Part shown: one piece after another, positions 1-6,141 of the stretch
Position numbering within the stretch: the stretch's first letter is position 1
Layout: each line of letters starts with the position of its first letter
Source of the DNA: Bog-756 sp963977795
GTDB taxonomy: Bacteria; Actinomycetota; Acidimicrobiia; Acidimicrobiales; RAAP-2
NCBI GenBank assembly: GCA_963977795.1
Contig: CAXBRB010000122.1
Location: 1-7,657 of the forward strand
Direction: 5' to 3'
DNA length: 7,657 nucleotides
Notes under the pieces: generated by a model
Database searches by the model: none
What the model was told of the DNA's origin: nothing
Seen by the model: only the letters and a program-made list of their open reading frames with translations
Position numbers and translations under genes: made by a program

Positions 1-1
1 C

Positions 2-721
2 CTGCTGGTCCTGGCCAGCGGCGGCCAGCCGGCCGGCGCCGAGACGACCACCACCACCGTGGCGCCCACGACCACCATCGCCCCGACCACCACCACGGTG
101 CCGGCCACGACGACCACGGTGCCGGCGACCACGACGACCACGCGGCCGGCCACGACCACTACCACGTCGCACCCGTCGACGACCACCACCACCCACCCGG
201 CCACCACCACGACCACGGTCCCGGTGGCTCCGGCCAAGTCGTCGACCCCGTGGGGCCTCATCCTGCTGATCGTGGCCATCCTGGCCGCCATCGTCCTGGT
301 GGTCCTGCTGCTCCGGTCCCGGAACAAGGACGCCGCCATGGCGACCTGGCGGCGGCGGGCCATGCCGGCCCTCACCGACGCCCGGCTGGCCCGCGAGGCC
401 CTGCTTTCGGCCAGCGCCACCGCAGAGGATCCCGAGCTGCGCGGCGCCATCCAGGTCCAGGTGGACAAGGCGGCCACGGCCCTCGAGCAGTCGGGCCAGT
501 CGTCGCCCGAGCCGGGAGCGGGCGGGGCGGCCACCACGGCGGCCGGCGCCCTGCGGGGCCTGGCCTTCGCCGTCGAGGCCGACCGGCTCCTGCGCAACGG
601 TGCGGCCGCCCCCACCGGCGTGCAGCTGGCCCAGGCCGATGAGGCCCGCCGGGCCCGAGACGCCGAGCTCCAGGCCGCCCTGGCCCGCCTGCAGGCCGAG
701 GTGGCTCCGCCACAGAGTTAG
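2..721 (+). CDS. Thr/Pro-rich single-pass membrane protein, 5' end outside window
   Basis: I do not recognise the family. The frame is open from the left edge, so the true start lies outside; 239 residues are visible. The first visible residues (LLVLASGGQPAGAE) look like the end of a signal peptide with an AGA-E cleavage site. About 60 residues of Thr runs broken by VPA, RPA, SHPS and HPA follow, a mucin-like and probably extracytoplasmic, possibly O-glycosylated stalk. Next comes a clear transmembrane helix beginning at PWGLILLIVAIL (DNA about 251-313), then basic RSRNK, which predicts that the remaining Ala/Arg-rich, mostly helical ~135 residues are cytoplasmic. An internal GTG at 59 could be taken for a start, but it sits inside the Thr-rich stalk and would remove the signal sequence, so I reject it. 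The stop codon lies inside the first copy of the 23-bp palindromic repeat. Surface anchoring or sensing is possible; function unknown. Confidence 0.8.
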   Translation: MLVLASGGQPAGAETTTTTVAPTTTIAPTTTTVPATTTTVPATTTTTRPATTTTTSHPSTTTTTHPATTTTTVPVAPAKSSTPWGLILLIVAILAAIVLVVLLLRSRNKDAAMATWRRRAMPALTDARLAREALLSASATAEDPELRGAIQVQVDKAATALEQSGQSSPEPGAGGAATTAAGALRGLAFAVEADRLLRNGAAAPTGVQLAQADEARRARDAELQAALARLQAEVAPPQS

Positions 722-791
722 CGGTGGCTCCGCCACAGAGCTAACGGTGGCTCTGCCACGGAGTTGACGCCGGCTCCGCCGCAGGAGTGGC
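700..791. repeat. Four tandem 23-bp palindromic repeats
   Basis: Four head-to-tail units of exactly 23 bases occupy 700-722, 723-745, 746-768 and 769-791. The core of units 1 and 2 is GTGGC-TCC-GCCAC, a perfect 5-bp inverted repeat with a 3-base loop, followed by AGAG and a variable T/C-TA-G/A-C tail. Unit 3 keeps the arms (loop TCT) and has CGGAG. Unit 4 is degenerate (CCGGC-TCC-GCCGC). Unit 1 lies inside the coding sequence and supplies the last residues (VAPPQS) and the TAG stop of the upstream gene. A further small hairpin, CGCCA-GCC-TGGCG at 791-803, follows directly. The array could act as a stacked transcription-termination or mRNA-3'-end structure, or be a REP-like element; both are inference. 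No T-tract follows. Confidence 0.85.
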
Positions 792-846
792 GCCAGCCTG
801 GCGGCGCTGCAACCGATCTGCCCTGGGCCGGGACAGGGCCCCTACC

Positions 847-852
847 TAGACT
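847..852 (+). promoter_or_regulatory. -10 hexamer TAGACT, near-leaderless promoter of metF
   Basis: TAGACT fits the TANNNT -10 pattern. It ends 6 bases before a TTG (859) and 9 bases before the ATG (862). There is no purine-rich Shine-Dalgarno sequence immediately before either start. Transcription would begin at or within a few bases of the start codon, as in the three sister promoters in this window. I see no convincing -35 box. Confidence 0.5.
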
Positions 853-861
853 GGGTGGTTG

Positions 862-1734
862 ATGACCCGCATCGCCGACCTGCTGGCCAAGGGCCAGACG
901 TTCTCGTTCGAGTTCTTCCCCCCGAAGACCGACGCCGAGCACGACACGCTGGTGGCCACCCTGCGCGATCTGGAGCCGCTGGCCCCGTCGTTCGTGTCGG
1001 TCACCTACCGCGGCGGGGCAGAGTCCCGCCGGCGCACCGTGGACCTGGTCACCGGGATGCTCCAGGCCACCAGCCTGGTCCCCATGGCCCACCTGATCTG
1101 CGTGGCCCACACCCGCCTGGAGCTGGCCGACATCCTGGTCGAGCTGCGCAAGCACGGCATCGAGAACCTCATGGCCCTGGGCGGGGACCCCCCGGCCGAC
1201 CCCGAGGAGGGGCCCGGCGAGCTGGTCCACGCCGTGGAGCTGGTGGAGCTGGCCCGAGCGATCGGGGGCTTCTCCATCGGGGTGGCGGCCCAGCCGGCCG
1301 GCCACCCGCTCTCGACCGACCTGGCCAGCGACCGCGACCACCTGGCCGACAAGCTGGCTCTGGCCGACTTCGCCGTCACGCAGTTCTTCTTCGAGGCCTC
1401 CGAGTACACCTCGCTGGTGGCCGACCTGGCCGACCGGGACGTGACCAAGCCCGTCCTGCCCGGCATCATGCCGGTGACGAGCCTGACCTCGGTGCCCCGC
1501 ATGGCGGCCATGGGGGCGGCCGTGCCGCCCTGGATGGTCGAGCGCCTGGAGGCGGCCGATGCCCGGGGCGGAGCAGCCGCCGTGCGCGACGAGGGGGTGG
1601 CGTGCGCCACCGAGCTGTGCCGTGAGCTCCTGGAGGCCGGTGTGCCGGGACTGCACTTCTACACGCTCAACCGGTCCAACGCGACCCGTGAGATCTACGC
1701 CGCCCTCGGCCTCGGGCCCCCGTCGGCCGACTGA
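862..1734 (+). CDS. metF: Methylenetetrahydrofolate reductase (MetF family)
   Basis: Reduces 5,10-methylenetetrahydrofolate to 5-methyltetrahydrofolate using FAD, supplying the methyl group for methionine synthesis in the cytosol. The protein is 290 residues from the ATG, close to the ~296 of E. coli MetF, and covers the whole TIM-barrel. Motifs in order: FEFFPP (residues 16-21, with the family's catalytic Glu at 17), VSVTYRGG, HLICVAHT, ALGGDPP with Asp109 matching the FAD-site Asp of the E. coli enzyme, AAQPAGHP, ADFAVTQFFFE (Q174-F177), PGIMPVTS, and the C-terminal LHFYTLNR (H265-R271). A TTG three bases upstream (859) is the alternative start; I prefer ATG because leaderless initiation generally favours ATG or GTG. 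The gene has its own promoter and is flanked by unlinked functions, so it is probably monocistronic. The electron donor cannot be read from the sequence. Confidence 0.95.
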   Translation: MTRIADLLAKGQTFSFEFFPPKTDAEHDTLVATLRDLEPLAPSFVSVTYRGGAESRRRTVDLVTGMLQATSLVPMAHLICVAHTRLELADILVELRKHGIENLMALGGDPPADPEEGPGELVHAVELVELARAIGGFSIGVAAQPAGHPLSTDLASDRDHLADKLALADFAVTQFFFEASEYTSLVADLADRDVTKPVLPGIMPVTSLTSVPRMAAMGAAVPPWMVERLEAADARGGAAAVRDEGVACATELCRELLEAGVPGLHFYTLNRSNATREIYAALGLGPPSAD

Positions 1735-1751
1735 CCGGGTCGCCGTTGTGT

Positions 1752-1767
1752 AGGCCCCCTCGGGCTT
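1752..1767 (+). terminator. Weak hairpin downstream of metF
   Basis: AGGCCC and GGGCTT (one G-U pair) form a 6-bp stem around the 4-base loop CCTC, 17 bases after the metF stop codon. There is no T-tract, so intrinsic termination is uncertain. A near-direct repeat, GTAGGCCCCCT at 1750 and GTAGGACCCCCT at 1771, overlaps it. Confidence 0.25.
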
Positions 1768-1812
1768 CCCGTAGGACCCCCTGTCGGTTCGCCCGGCTCG
1801 GAGGCCGCACGG

Positions 1813-1818
1813 TAGCCT
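1813..1818 (+). promoter_or_regulatory. -10 hexamer TAGCCT, leaderless promoter of mdh
   Basis: TAGCCT (TANNNT) is followed by only GCCGCC before the mdh ATG at 1825, so transcription would start at or next to the A of the ATG. No Shine-Dalgarno sequence can fit. The -35 region is unclear; the nearest TTC-like element (TTCGCC at 1788-1793) is 19 bases away, longer than usual. Confidence 0.55.
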
Positions 1819-1824
1819 GCCGCC

Positions 1825-2817
1825 ATGGCAGCCAAGAACCCCATCCACGTCACCGTGACCGGCGCCGCCGGCCAGATCGGCTACGCGCTCCTCTTCCGCA
1901 TCGCCTCGGGAGCCCTCTTCGGCCCCGACCAGCCGGTCGTACTCCGCCTGCTCGAGATCGAGCCGGGCATGAAGGCCCTCGAGGGCGTGGTCATGGAGCT
2001 CGACGACTGCGCCTTCCCCCTGCTTTCGGACATCGAGACCACCACCGACCTCAACGTGGCCTTCGACGGCACCTCCTGGGCCCTCCTGGTGGGCTCCATC
2101 CCCCGCAAGGCCGGCATGGAGCGGGGTGACCTGCTGACCGTCAACGGCGGCATCTTCGGGCCCCAGGGCCAGGCCATCGCCAACAACGCCGCCTCCGACG
2201 TGCGAGTGCTGGTGGTGGGCAACCCGTGCAACACCAACTGCCTGATCGCCCGGGCCAACGCTCCCGAGGTCCCCGCCGACCGGTGGTTCGCCATGACCCG
2301 CCTGGACGAGAACCGGGCCAAGACCCAGCTGGCCCAGAAGGCCGGTGTCCCCGTGGCCGAGGTGACCAACCTGGCCATCTGGGGCAACCATTCGGCCACG
2401 CAGTTCCCCGATGCCGCCAACGCCCGCATCGGCGGGAAGCCGGCCACCGAGGTCGTGACCGACACCGCCTGGCTGCAGGGCGACTTCCTCACCACCGTCC
2501 AGAAGCGGGGCGCCGCCATCATCGAGGCCCGGGGGCTCTCCTCGGCGGCCTCGGCGGCCAACGCCGCCATCGACTCGGTGGCCGCCGTCCACCACGGCAC
2601 CGCCCCGGGCGACTGGACCTCGCTGGCCGTCGTCTCCCACGGCGAGTACGGCGTGCCCGAGGGCCTGCAGTTCGGCTTCCCGGTGGCCACCGACGGCAAG
2701 GGCGGCTGGACCGTGGTCGAGGGCCTGACCCACGACGAGTTCGCCACCGAGCGGATCCGGGTGACGACCGAGGAGCTCGAGTCCGAGCGGGCCGACGTCG
2801 CCGACCTGCTTCCCTGA
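1825..2817 (+). CDS. mdh: Malate dehydrogenase (NAD-type, cytosolic MDH subfamily)
   Basis: Interconverts malate and oxaloacetate in the TCA cycle; cytosolic and usually dimeric in this subfamily. The 330-residue length is typical. The Rossmann glycine motif is TGAAGQIGY (12-20). The acidic end of the second strand is LLEIEP (Glu44 region), which favours NAD over NADP. The mobile substrate loop is SIPRKAGMERGDLL (91-104), with Arg94 and Arg100 positioned to bind the dicarboxylate. Then follow VGNPCNTN (131-138), LDENRAKTQLA with catalytic Asp161 and substrate-binding Arg164, and IWGNHSATQFPD with catalytic His189. The common family sequence is NPANTN, so Cys at 135 is a small departure. The start is fixed by the ATG immediately downstream of a -10 hexamer and by homology (IHVTVTGAAGQ should lie near the N-terminus). 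The neighbours are functionally unrelated, and the gene is probably transcribed alone. Confidence 0.96.
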   Translation: MAAKNPIHVTVTGAAGQIGYALLFRIASGALFGPDQPVVLRLLEIEPGMKALEGVVMELDDCAFPLLSDIETTTDLNVAFDGTSWALLVGSIPRKAGMERGDLLTVNGGIFGPQGQAIANNAASDVRVLVVGNPCNTNCLIARANAPEVPADRWFAMTRLDENRAKTQLAQKAGVPVAEVTNLAIWGNHSATQFPDAANARIGGKPATEVVTDTAWLQGDFLTTVQKRGAAIIEARGLSSAASAANAAIDSVAAVHHGTAPGDWTSLAVVSHGEYGVPEGLQFGFPVATDGKGGWTVVEGLTHDEFATERIRVTTEELESERADVADLLP

Positions 2818-2834
2818 GGCGCACTTGCGGCACC

Positions 2835-2868
2835 GGCCGCTCCCGGCCCGGGCGCCGGCCCACGCCGG
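2835..2868 (+). terminator. Two adjacent GC hairpins after mdh
   Basis: GGCCG (2835-2839) pairs with CGGCC (2844-2848) around CTCC, and CCGGC (2855-2859) pairs with GCCGG (2864-2868) around CCAC. They occupy the 69-base gap between the mdh stop and the next start. They could terminate mdh transcription, but no T-tract follows and such stems are easily found by chance in very GC-rich DNA. Confidence 0.25.
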
Positions 2869-2873
2869 GCCCC

Positions 2874-2879
2874 TAGGGT
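2874..2879 (+). promoter_or_regulatory. -10 hexamer TAGGGT, leaderless promoter of the SRPBCC-FAD operon
   Basis: TAGGGT is followed by seven bases and then the ATG at 2887, giving a leaderless or nearly leaderless mRNA. The hexamer sits exactly in the middle of a perfect 7-bp inverted repeat, GGGCCCC at 2867-2873 and GGGGCCC at 2880-2886, which could be an operator-like site; that role is inference. Confidence 0.5.
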
Positions 2880-2886
2880 GGGGCCC

Positions 2887-3348
2887 ATGCACGACTCCGT
2901 GACCATCCACATGGACGCCCCGGCTGAGGCCGTCTGGGACCTGCTCAGCGACGTCACCCGGATCGGCAGCTACAGCCCCGAGACCTTCGAGGCCGAGTGG
3001 CTGGACGGGGCCGACGGTCCTGCGGTGGGCGCCCGCTTCCGGGGCCACGTCAAGCGCAACGGCCGCGGCCCGACCTACTGGACGACGTGCGAGGTCACCG
3101 AGTGCGAGCCGGGCCGCGCCTTCGCCTTCGCCGTGCTGCAGTCGGACAAGCCGGTCAACAACTGGGGCTACACCATCGCCCCGGCCGAGGCGGGGTGCGA
3201 CGTCACCGAGTGGTTCCGTCTGGCCGACTCCCTGCCCATGAAGATCTACTGGACGCTCTTCGGCTGGGCCCGGGGTCGCACCAACCGCGACGGGATGCGC
3301 ACCACCCTGGAGCGCATCCGGGCCGAGGTCGAGCGGCCGGCGGCCTGA
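2887..3348 (+). CDS. SRPBCC-fold (START/polyketide-cyclase-like) protein
   Basis: A 153-residue protein with the layout of the SRPBCC ligand-binding superfamily: an N-terminal strand and the typical helix APAEAVWDLLSDVTRIGSYSP (residues 11-31), a run of beta strands (FRGHVKRNG, TYWTTCEVTECEPGRAFAFAV, WGYTIAP, CDVTEWFRL), and a long C-terminal helix rich in Arg (TNRDGMRTTLERIRAEVE) that would close the hydrophobic cavity. Members bind or modify hydrophobic molecules such as polyketides, lipids and aromatics; nothing here identifies the ligand. I choose ATG 2887 over the in-frame GTG at 2878 because that GTG overlaps the -10 hexamer and because the conserved fold begins at once after this ATG. 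It is followed at 44 bases by the FAD oxidoreductase, suggesting co-transcription. Confidence 0.85.
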   Translation: MHDSVTIHMDAPAEAVWDLLSDVTRIGSYSPETFEAEWLDGADGPAVGARFRGHVKRNGRGPTYWTTCEVTECEPGRAFAFAVLQSDKPVNNWGYTIAPAEAGCDVTEWFRLADSLPMKIYWTLFGWARGRTNRDGMRTTLERIRAEVERPAA

Positions 3349-3380
3349 TCGGCCCCACCGCCGTGGAGCGCGCCACCGCC

Positions 3381-3385
3381 GGAGG
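3381..3385 (+). promoter_or_regulatory. Shine-Dalgarno GGAGG deciding the start of the FAD gene
   Basis: GGAGG is placed 7 bases before GTG 3393, which is ideal spacing. It lies downstream of the alternative GTG at 3363 and so argues for the later start. It contrasts with the SD-less starts of the first genes of transcripts in this window, as expected for an internal operon gene. Confidence 0.65.
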
Positions 3386-3392
3386 CCGGGAC

Positions 3393-4334
3393 GTGGGCCC
3401 GGATGTGGTGGTGATCGGCTCGGGCCTGGCCGGCCTGACCGCAGCCCGCCGTCTGGCCGATGCCGGCCGTTCCGTGGTGGTCCTCGACAAGGGCCGCCGA
3501 CCGGGCGGCCGGATGGCCACCGAAGAGCTGGCCGGCGGGGCCCGGGCCGACAAGGGCGCCCAATTCTTCACCGTCCGCAGCCCCGAGCTGGCCGCCGCCA
3601 TGGTGGCCTGGCAGGACCAGGGACTGGTCCACGAGTGGTGCCGGGGCTTCACCTCGCCCGACGGCCACCCCCGCTACGCCGTGGCCGGGGGCATGGCCGC
3701 GCTTCCCGCCGCCCTGGCCGCCGGCCTCGACGTGCGCCAGTCAGTCCACGTCACCTCCGTCGCCCCCGAGTCCGGCCGGTGGCGGGTCACCTGGAGGGCG
3801 GGCCACGGCGTACCGGCCGGATCCCTGGCGGCGCCTGCCGTGGTGGTCACCGCCCCGGTGCCCCAGGCCGCCGCGCTGCTGGCCGGGGCGGCTGAGGTGC
3901 CCGACCTGGCCTACGACCCCACGCTCTCCCTGGTGGTGGCCCTGGACGGGCCCGGTGCCGTGCCCGCCCCTGGCGGGGTGCAGCTGGACGGCGACGCCAC
4001 CTGGTCGTGGGTGGGGGACAACGTGGCCAAGGGCGCCTCGGCGCAGCCGGCCGTCACCCTCCACACCACGGCCGCCCTGGCCGCCGAGCGCTTCGACGAC
4101 GATCCGGACCGGCTCCTCGCCGACCTCCTGGCCGCAGCGGCCCCGTGGCTGGGCGGCGCGGCCGTGGTAGAGGCCCGCTGCCACCGGTGGCGCTACGCCA
4201 CACCCACCGCTCCCTGGCCGGAGCGGTCCTGCACCGTGGCCCCGGGCTGCGTCCTCGCTGGCGACGCCTTCGGCGGCCCCCGGGTGGAGGGGGCCTTCCG
4301 CTCGGGCCTGGCCGCCGCCGACGCCCTGGGCTGA
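3393..4334 (+). CDS. Renalase-like FAD-dependent oxidoreductase (COG3380-type)
   Basis: A 313-residue flavoprotein with the N-terminal dinucleotide-binding motif VVVIGSGLAGLTAARRLADAG (GxGxxG at residues 9-14). The second strand ends in VVVLDKGRRPGGRMAT (28-43), the DKGRxxGGRMAT signature of the renalase/COG3380 group of NAD(P)/FAD oxidoreductases. GAQFFT follows, then HRWRYA (264-269), and a C-terminal FAD motif LAGDAFGGPRVEGAF (287-301) with Asp291 expected to contact the FAD ribityl chain. The length fits the bacterial members (about 310-340). Renalase itself oxidises alternate dihydro isomers of NAD(P)H; whether this bacterial relative does the same cannot be told from sequence. Start: GTG 3393, because GGAGG lies 7 bases upstream; GTG 3363 is in frame but lacks such a site. 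It is likely the second gene of an operon with the SRPBCC protein and ends convergently 34 bases from the MFS gene. Confidence 0.88.
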   Translation: MGPDVVVIGSGLAGLTAARRLADAGRSVVVLDKGRRPGGRMATEELAGGARADKGAQFFTVRSPELAAAMVAWQDQGLVHEWCRGFTSPDGHPRYAVAGGMAALPAALAAGLDVRQSVHVTSVAPESGRWRVTWRAGHGVPAGSLAAPAVVVTAPVPQAAALLAGAAEVPDLAYDPTLSLVVALDGPGAVPAPGGVQLDGDATWSWVGDNVAKGASAQPAVTLHTTAALAAERFDDDPDRLLADLLAAAAPWLGGAAVVEARCHRWRYATPTAPWPERSCTVAPGCVLAGDAFGGPRVEGAFRSGLAAADALG

Positions 4335-4350
4335 GCACCGGCACCGGCCC

Positions 4351-4368
4351 GCCCGACCGGCGTCGGGC
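4351..4368. terminator. Bidirectional hairpin between convergent genes
   Basis: GCCCGAC (4351-4357) and GTCGGGC (4362-4368) form a perfect 7-bp stem with a 4-base loop, CGGC. The hairpin lies between the stop codon of the plus-strand FAD gene and the stop codon of the minus-strand MFS gene, exactly where a shared terminator would be expected. No T-tract is present on either strand, which is common in very GC-rich actinobacteria. Confidence 0.5.
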
Positions 4369-6141
4369 TCAGGTTGCCAGCGGCGTCCCTCCGTCCGGCG
4401 ACCCTCCGTCCGGCGACCCTCCGTCCGGTGCCCTTCCGTCCGATGCCCCGCTGCTGCCCCGGGCCAGGTGGCCGTCGACCACGGTGCCGGCGGCCCGCAC
4501 CGCCGAGGGGTTGCCGGTCACCGTCTCCAGGAAGAGGTCGCCGTCGAGGCTGTAGAGGAGGACGTCGGTGGTGGCGGTGACGGTGGCCGTGCGGGGGATG
4601 GCGCGGATGAGGGCGATCTCGCCGAAGCCGGCGCCCCGGGTGACCCGGGAGAGGACGGCGCCGTCCTGGGTCACCTCGAGCTCTCCGTCGGCCACGGCGT
4701 AGTAGCGGTCGCCGGGGTCGCCCTGAGCCACCACCACGGTGCCGGCTGGCGCCCGGACGGGCTCGAGCTCCCGGGCCACCGCCTCGAGGGCGGGCGCCGG
4801 GAGCGGGGCGAAGATGGGCAGGGCCCGCAGCAGGCGGATCTCGACCTGGGGGACGGTGGCTGCCTCGTCCACCTGGCGCAGGCGCCGCCAGAGCACGGCC
4901 AGCAGGACCACGGCGACGATCCCCGGCGCCACCAGGGCCCCCCGGGGACCGGCCGCCCGCACGCCGACCCAGGTGACCACCGTGCCCAGGGCCAGGCCCA
5001 GGCAGAGCAGCGACTCGAGCACGGCGAAGGCCCCGGCCACGGCGTCGGCCGGTGCAGCCCGCTGGAGCAGGGTCTTGCCCGTGGTGTCGAAGACGGCGCC
5101 GGCCAGGCCCGAGGCGACCAGGAGGACGACGGCCGGCCACACCCGGGGCACGGCGGCGATGAGGGCCAGGGCCCCGACCGAGGCCAGCAGTGAGCCGGTC
5201 AGGGTGCGGAACAGCGGGTGGCGCCCCACCAGGAAGGCGGTGACCAGCCCGGCCAGGATCCACCCGGTCCCGAAGGCGGCGCTGAGGTAGCCGGCCCCGC
5301 CGGCCGGCAGGTGGAGGAGGGAGCCGGCCAGGACCACGTAGAGGAGGTCGAGGGCCCCGGTGAGGACGTAGAAGAAGGTGGTGAGGACCAGCAGCACCCG
5401 GATGCGGGGCTCGCCGAGGGTGGCCACCAGGGTGGACCACGTGTCGGCCAGCACGCCGGCGGGCCGTGCGGCGTCACCCGGGTCGGCCGGCTCCGGCCCG
5501 GACGCCGGGCGCCCGTCGGTCCGGGCCACCCGGATCCCCAGCAGGAGGGAGAGGACTCCGAGGCCGGCCATCACCCCGAGGGCGGCCCCGGTGCCCGAGG
5601 CCGTCACCACGGCCCCGGCCAGGGCCGGGCCGGCCAGGGTGGCCGACCCTTCGGACCAACCGGCCATGACCCGGGCCGCGGTCAGCTCCTCGGGGGTGCG
5701 CACCAGGGCGGGGAGCAGGCCCGACTGGGTGGGGCGGGTCATGATGAAGGCCATCGAGGTGAGCGGGGCCAGGGCGAAGACGACGCCGGTGGGCGCACCG
5801 AGCCCCACGGCGGCGGCCACCGCCCCGACGGTGGCCGTCTGGGCGGCGTAGCCCAGCACCAGGAACCGGCCCTGGTGCCGGCGGTCGGCCAGGGTGCCGA
5901 GGATGGGGGCCAGCACCACGCAGGGGACCAGCTGCACCAGGGCGATGGCCATGCCGGCGGTGGCGCCCCCGTGGGCGTAGGCCCAGATCAGCAGGATCAG
6001 CCACGTCCCGAACTCCATGGCGATCACCACGGCGTAGGCCAGCACCACGGCCCGCAGCGCCGGGTTGGCGAACGCCGAGCGGAAGACGCCGGCCATGGTG
6101 GCCAGGCGCTGGCGGAGCGGGGAGGCGGCCCCTCGGGCCAT
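4369..6141 (-). CDS. MFS permease fused to C-terminal cyclic-nucleotide-binding domain
   Basis: A 590-residue fusion. Residues 20-420 form an MFS transporter with about 10-12 hydrophobic segments, resembling the MFS_3/enterobactin-exporter-like branch. Motif A is GTLADRRHQGR (82-92) between helices 2 and 3, and a polar, Pro/Asp-rich central loop (206-235) separates the halves. Residues about 436-545 form a CRP-like cNMP-binding beta-roll: LRALPIFAPLPAPALEAVA, VVAQGDPGDRYYAVADGELEV, then the phosphate-binding cassette FGEIAL (506-511) with PRTATV (516-521), retaining the Glu and Arg that bind the cyclic phosphate in this superfamily. The tail is a disordered Ser/Gly region with DGGSP repeats (567-590). 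Start: the ATG overlaps the stop of the VOC gene (TGATG), implying translational coupling; upstream extension would run inside that gene. The substrate is unknown; regulation of transport by cAMP or cGMP is inference. Confidence 0.9.
   Translation of the reverse strand: MARGAASPLRQRLATMAGVFRSAFANPALRAVVLAYAVVIAMEFGTWLILLIWAYAHGGATAGMAIALVQLVPCVVLAPILGTLADRRHQGRFLVLGYAAQTATVGAVAAAVGLGAPTGVVFALAPLTSMAFIMTRPTQSGLLPALVRTPEELTAARVMAGWSEGSATLAGPALAGAVVTASGTGAALGVMAGLGVLSLLLGIRVARTDGRPASGPEPADPGDAARPAGVLADTWSTLVATLGEPRIRVLLVLTTFFYVLTGALDLLYVVLAGSLLHLPAGGAGYLSAAFGTGWILAGLVTAFLVGRHPLFRTLTGSLLASVGALALIAAVPRVWPAVVLLVASGLAGAVFDTTGKTLLQRAAPADAVAGAFAVLESLLCLGLALGTVVTWVGVRAAGPRGALVAPGIVAVVLLAVLWRRLRQVDEAATVPQVEIRLLRALPIFAPLPAPALEAVARELEPVRAPAGTVVVAQGDPGDRYYAVADGELEVTQDGAVLSRVTRGAGFGEIALIRAIPRTATVTATTDVLLYSLDGDLFLETVTGNPSAVRAAGTVVDGHLARGSSGASDGRAPDGGSPDGGSPDGGTPLAT
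4387..4446 (-). repeat. 15-bp tandem repeat encoding DGGSP-type units
   Basis: Four consecutive 15-base units (4387, 4402, 4417, 4432) share the plus-strand core CC-T/C-TCCGTCCG. The first two are identical (CCCTCCGTCCGGCGA) and the fourth is the most diverged. Being a multiple of three, they keep the frame and encode PDGGS/PDGGT and, in the oldest-looking copy, SDGRA at the extreme C-terminus of the MFS-cNMP protein. This looks like recent slippage expansion of a disordered tail. Confidence 0.85.

Noticed and set aside
44..226. ACC/ACG-rich stretch considered as a DNA satellite or CRISPR-like array
   Set aside because: Period and spacing follow codons, not a fixed spacer length, and the frame encodes a coherent Thr/Pro stalk between a signal-peptide end and a membrane helix. 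It is coding low complexity.
1750..1782. Direct repeat GTAGGCCCCCT / GTAGGACCCCCT before mdh as an operator
   Set aside because: Only two imperfect copies in a C-rich tract, partly overlapping a weak hairpin. There is not enough evidence to call a binding site.
718..3048. A 776-residue open frame on the minus strand
   Set aside because: It lies entirely opposite metF, mdh and part of the SRPBCC gene, which have clear homology on the plus strand. Its composition is Gly/His/Val-rich with no domain pattern, as expected for an antisense shadow in GC-rich DNA.
2997..3392. N-terminal extension of the FAD oxidoreductase
   Set aside because: The extension overlaps the SRPBCC gene out of frame and lacks homology. 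The Rossmann motif starts immediately after GTG 3393, which has the good Shine-Dalgarno sequence.
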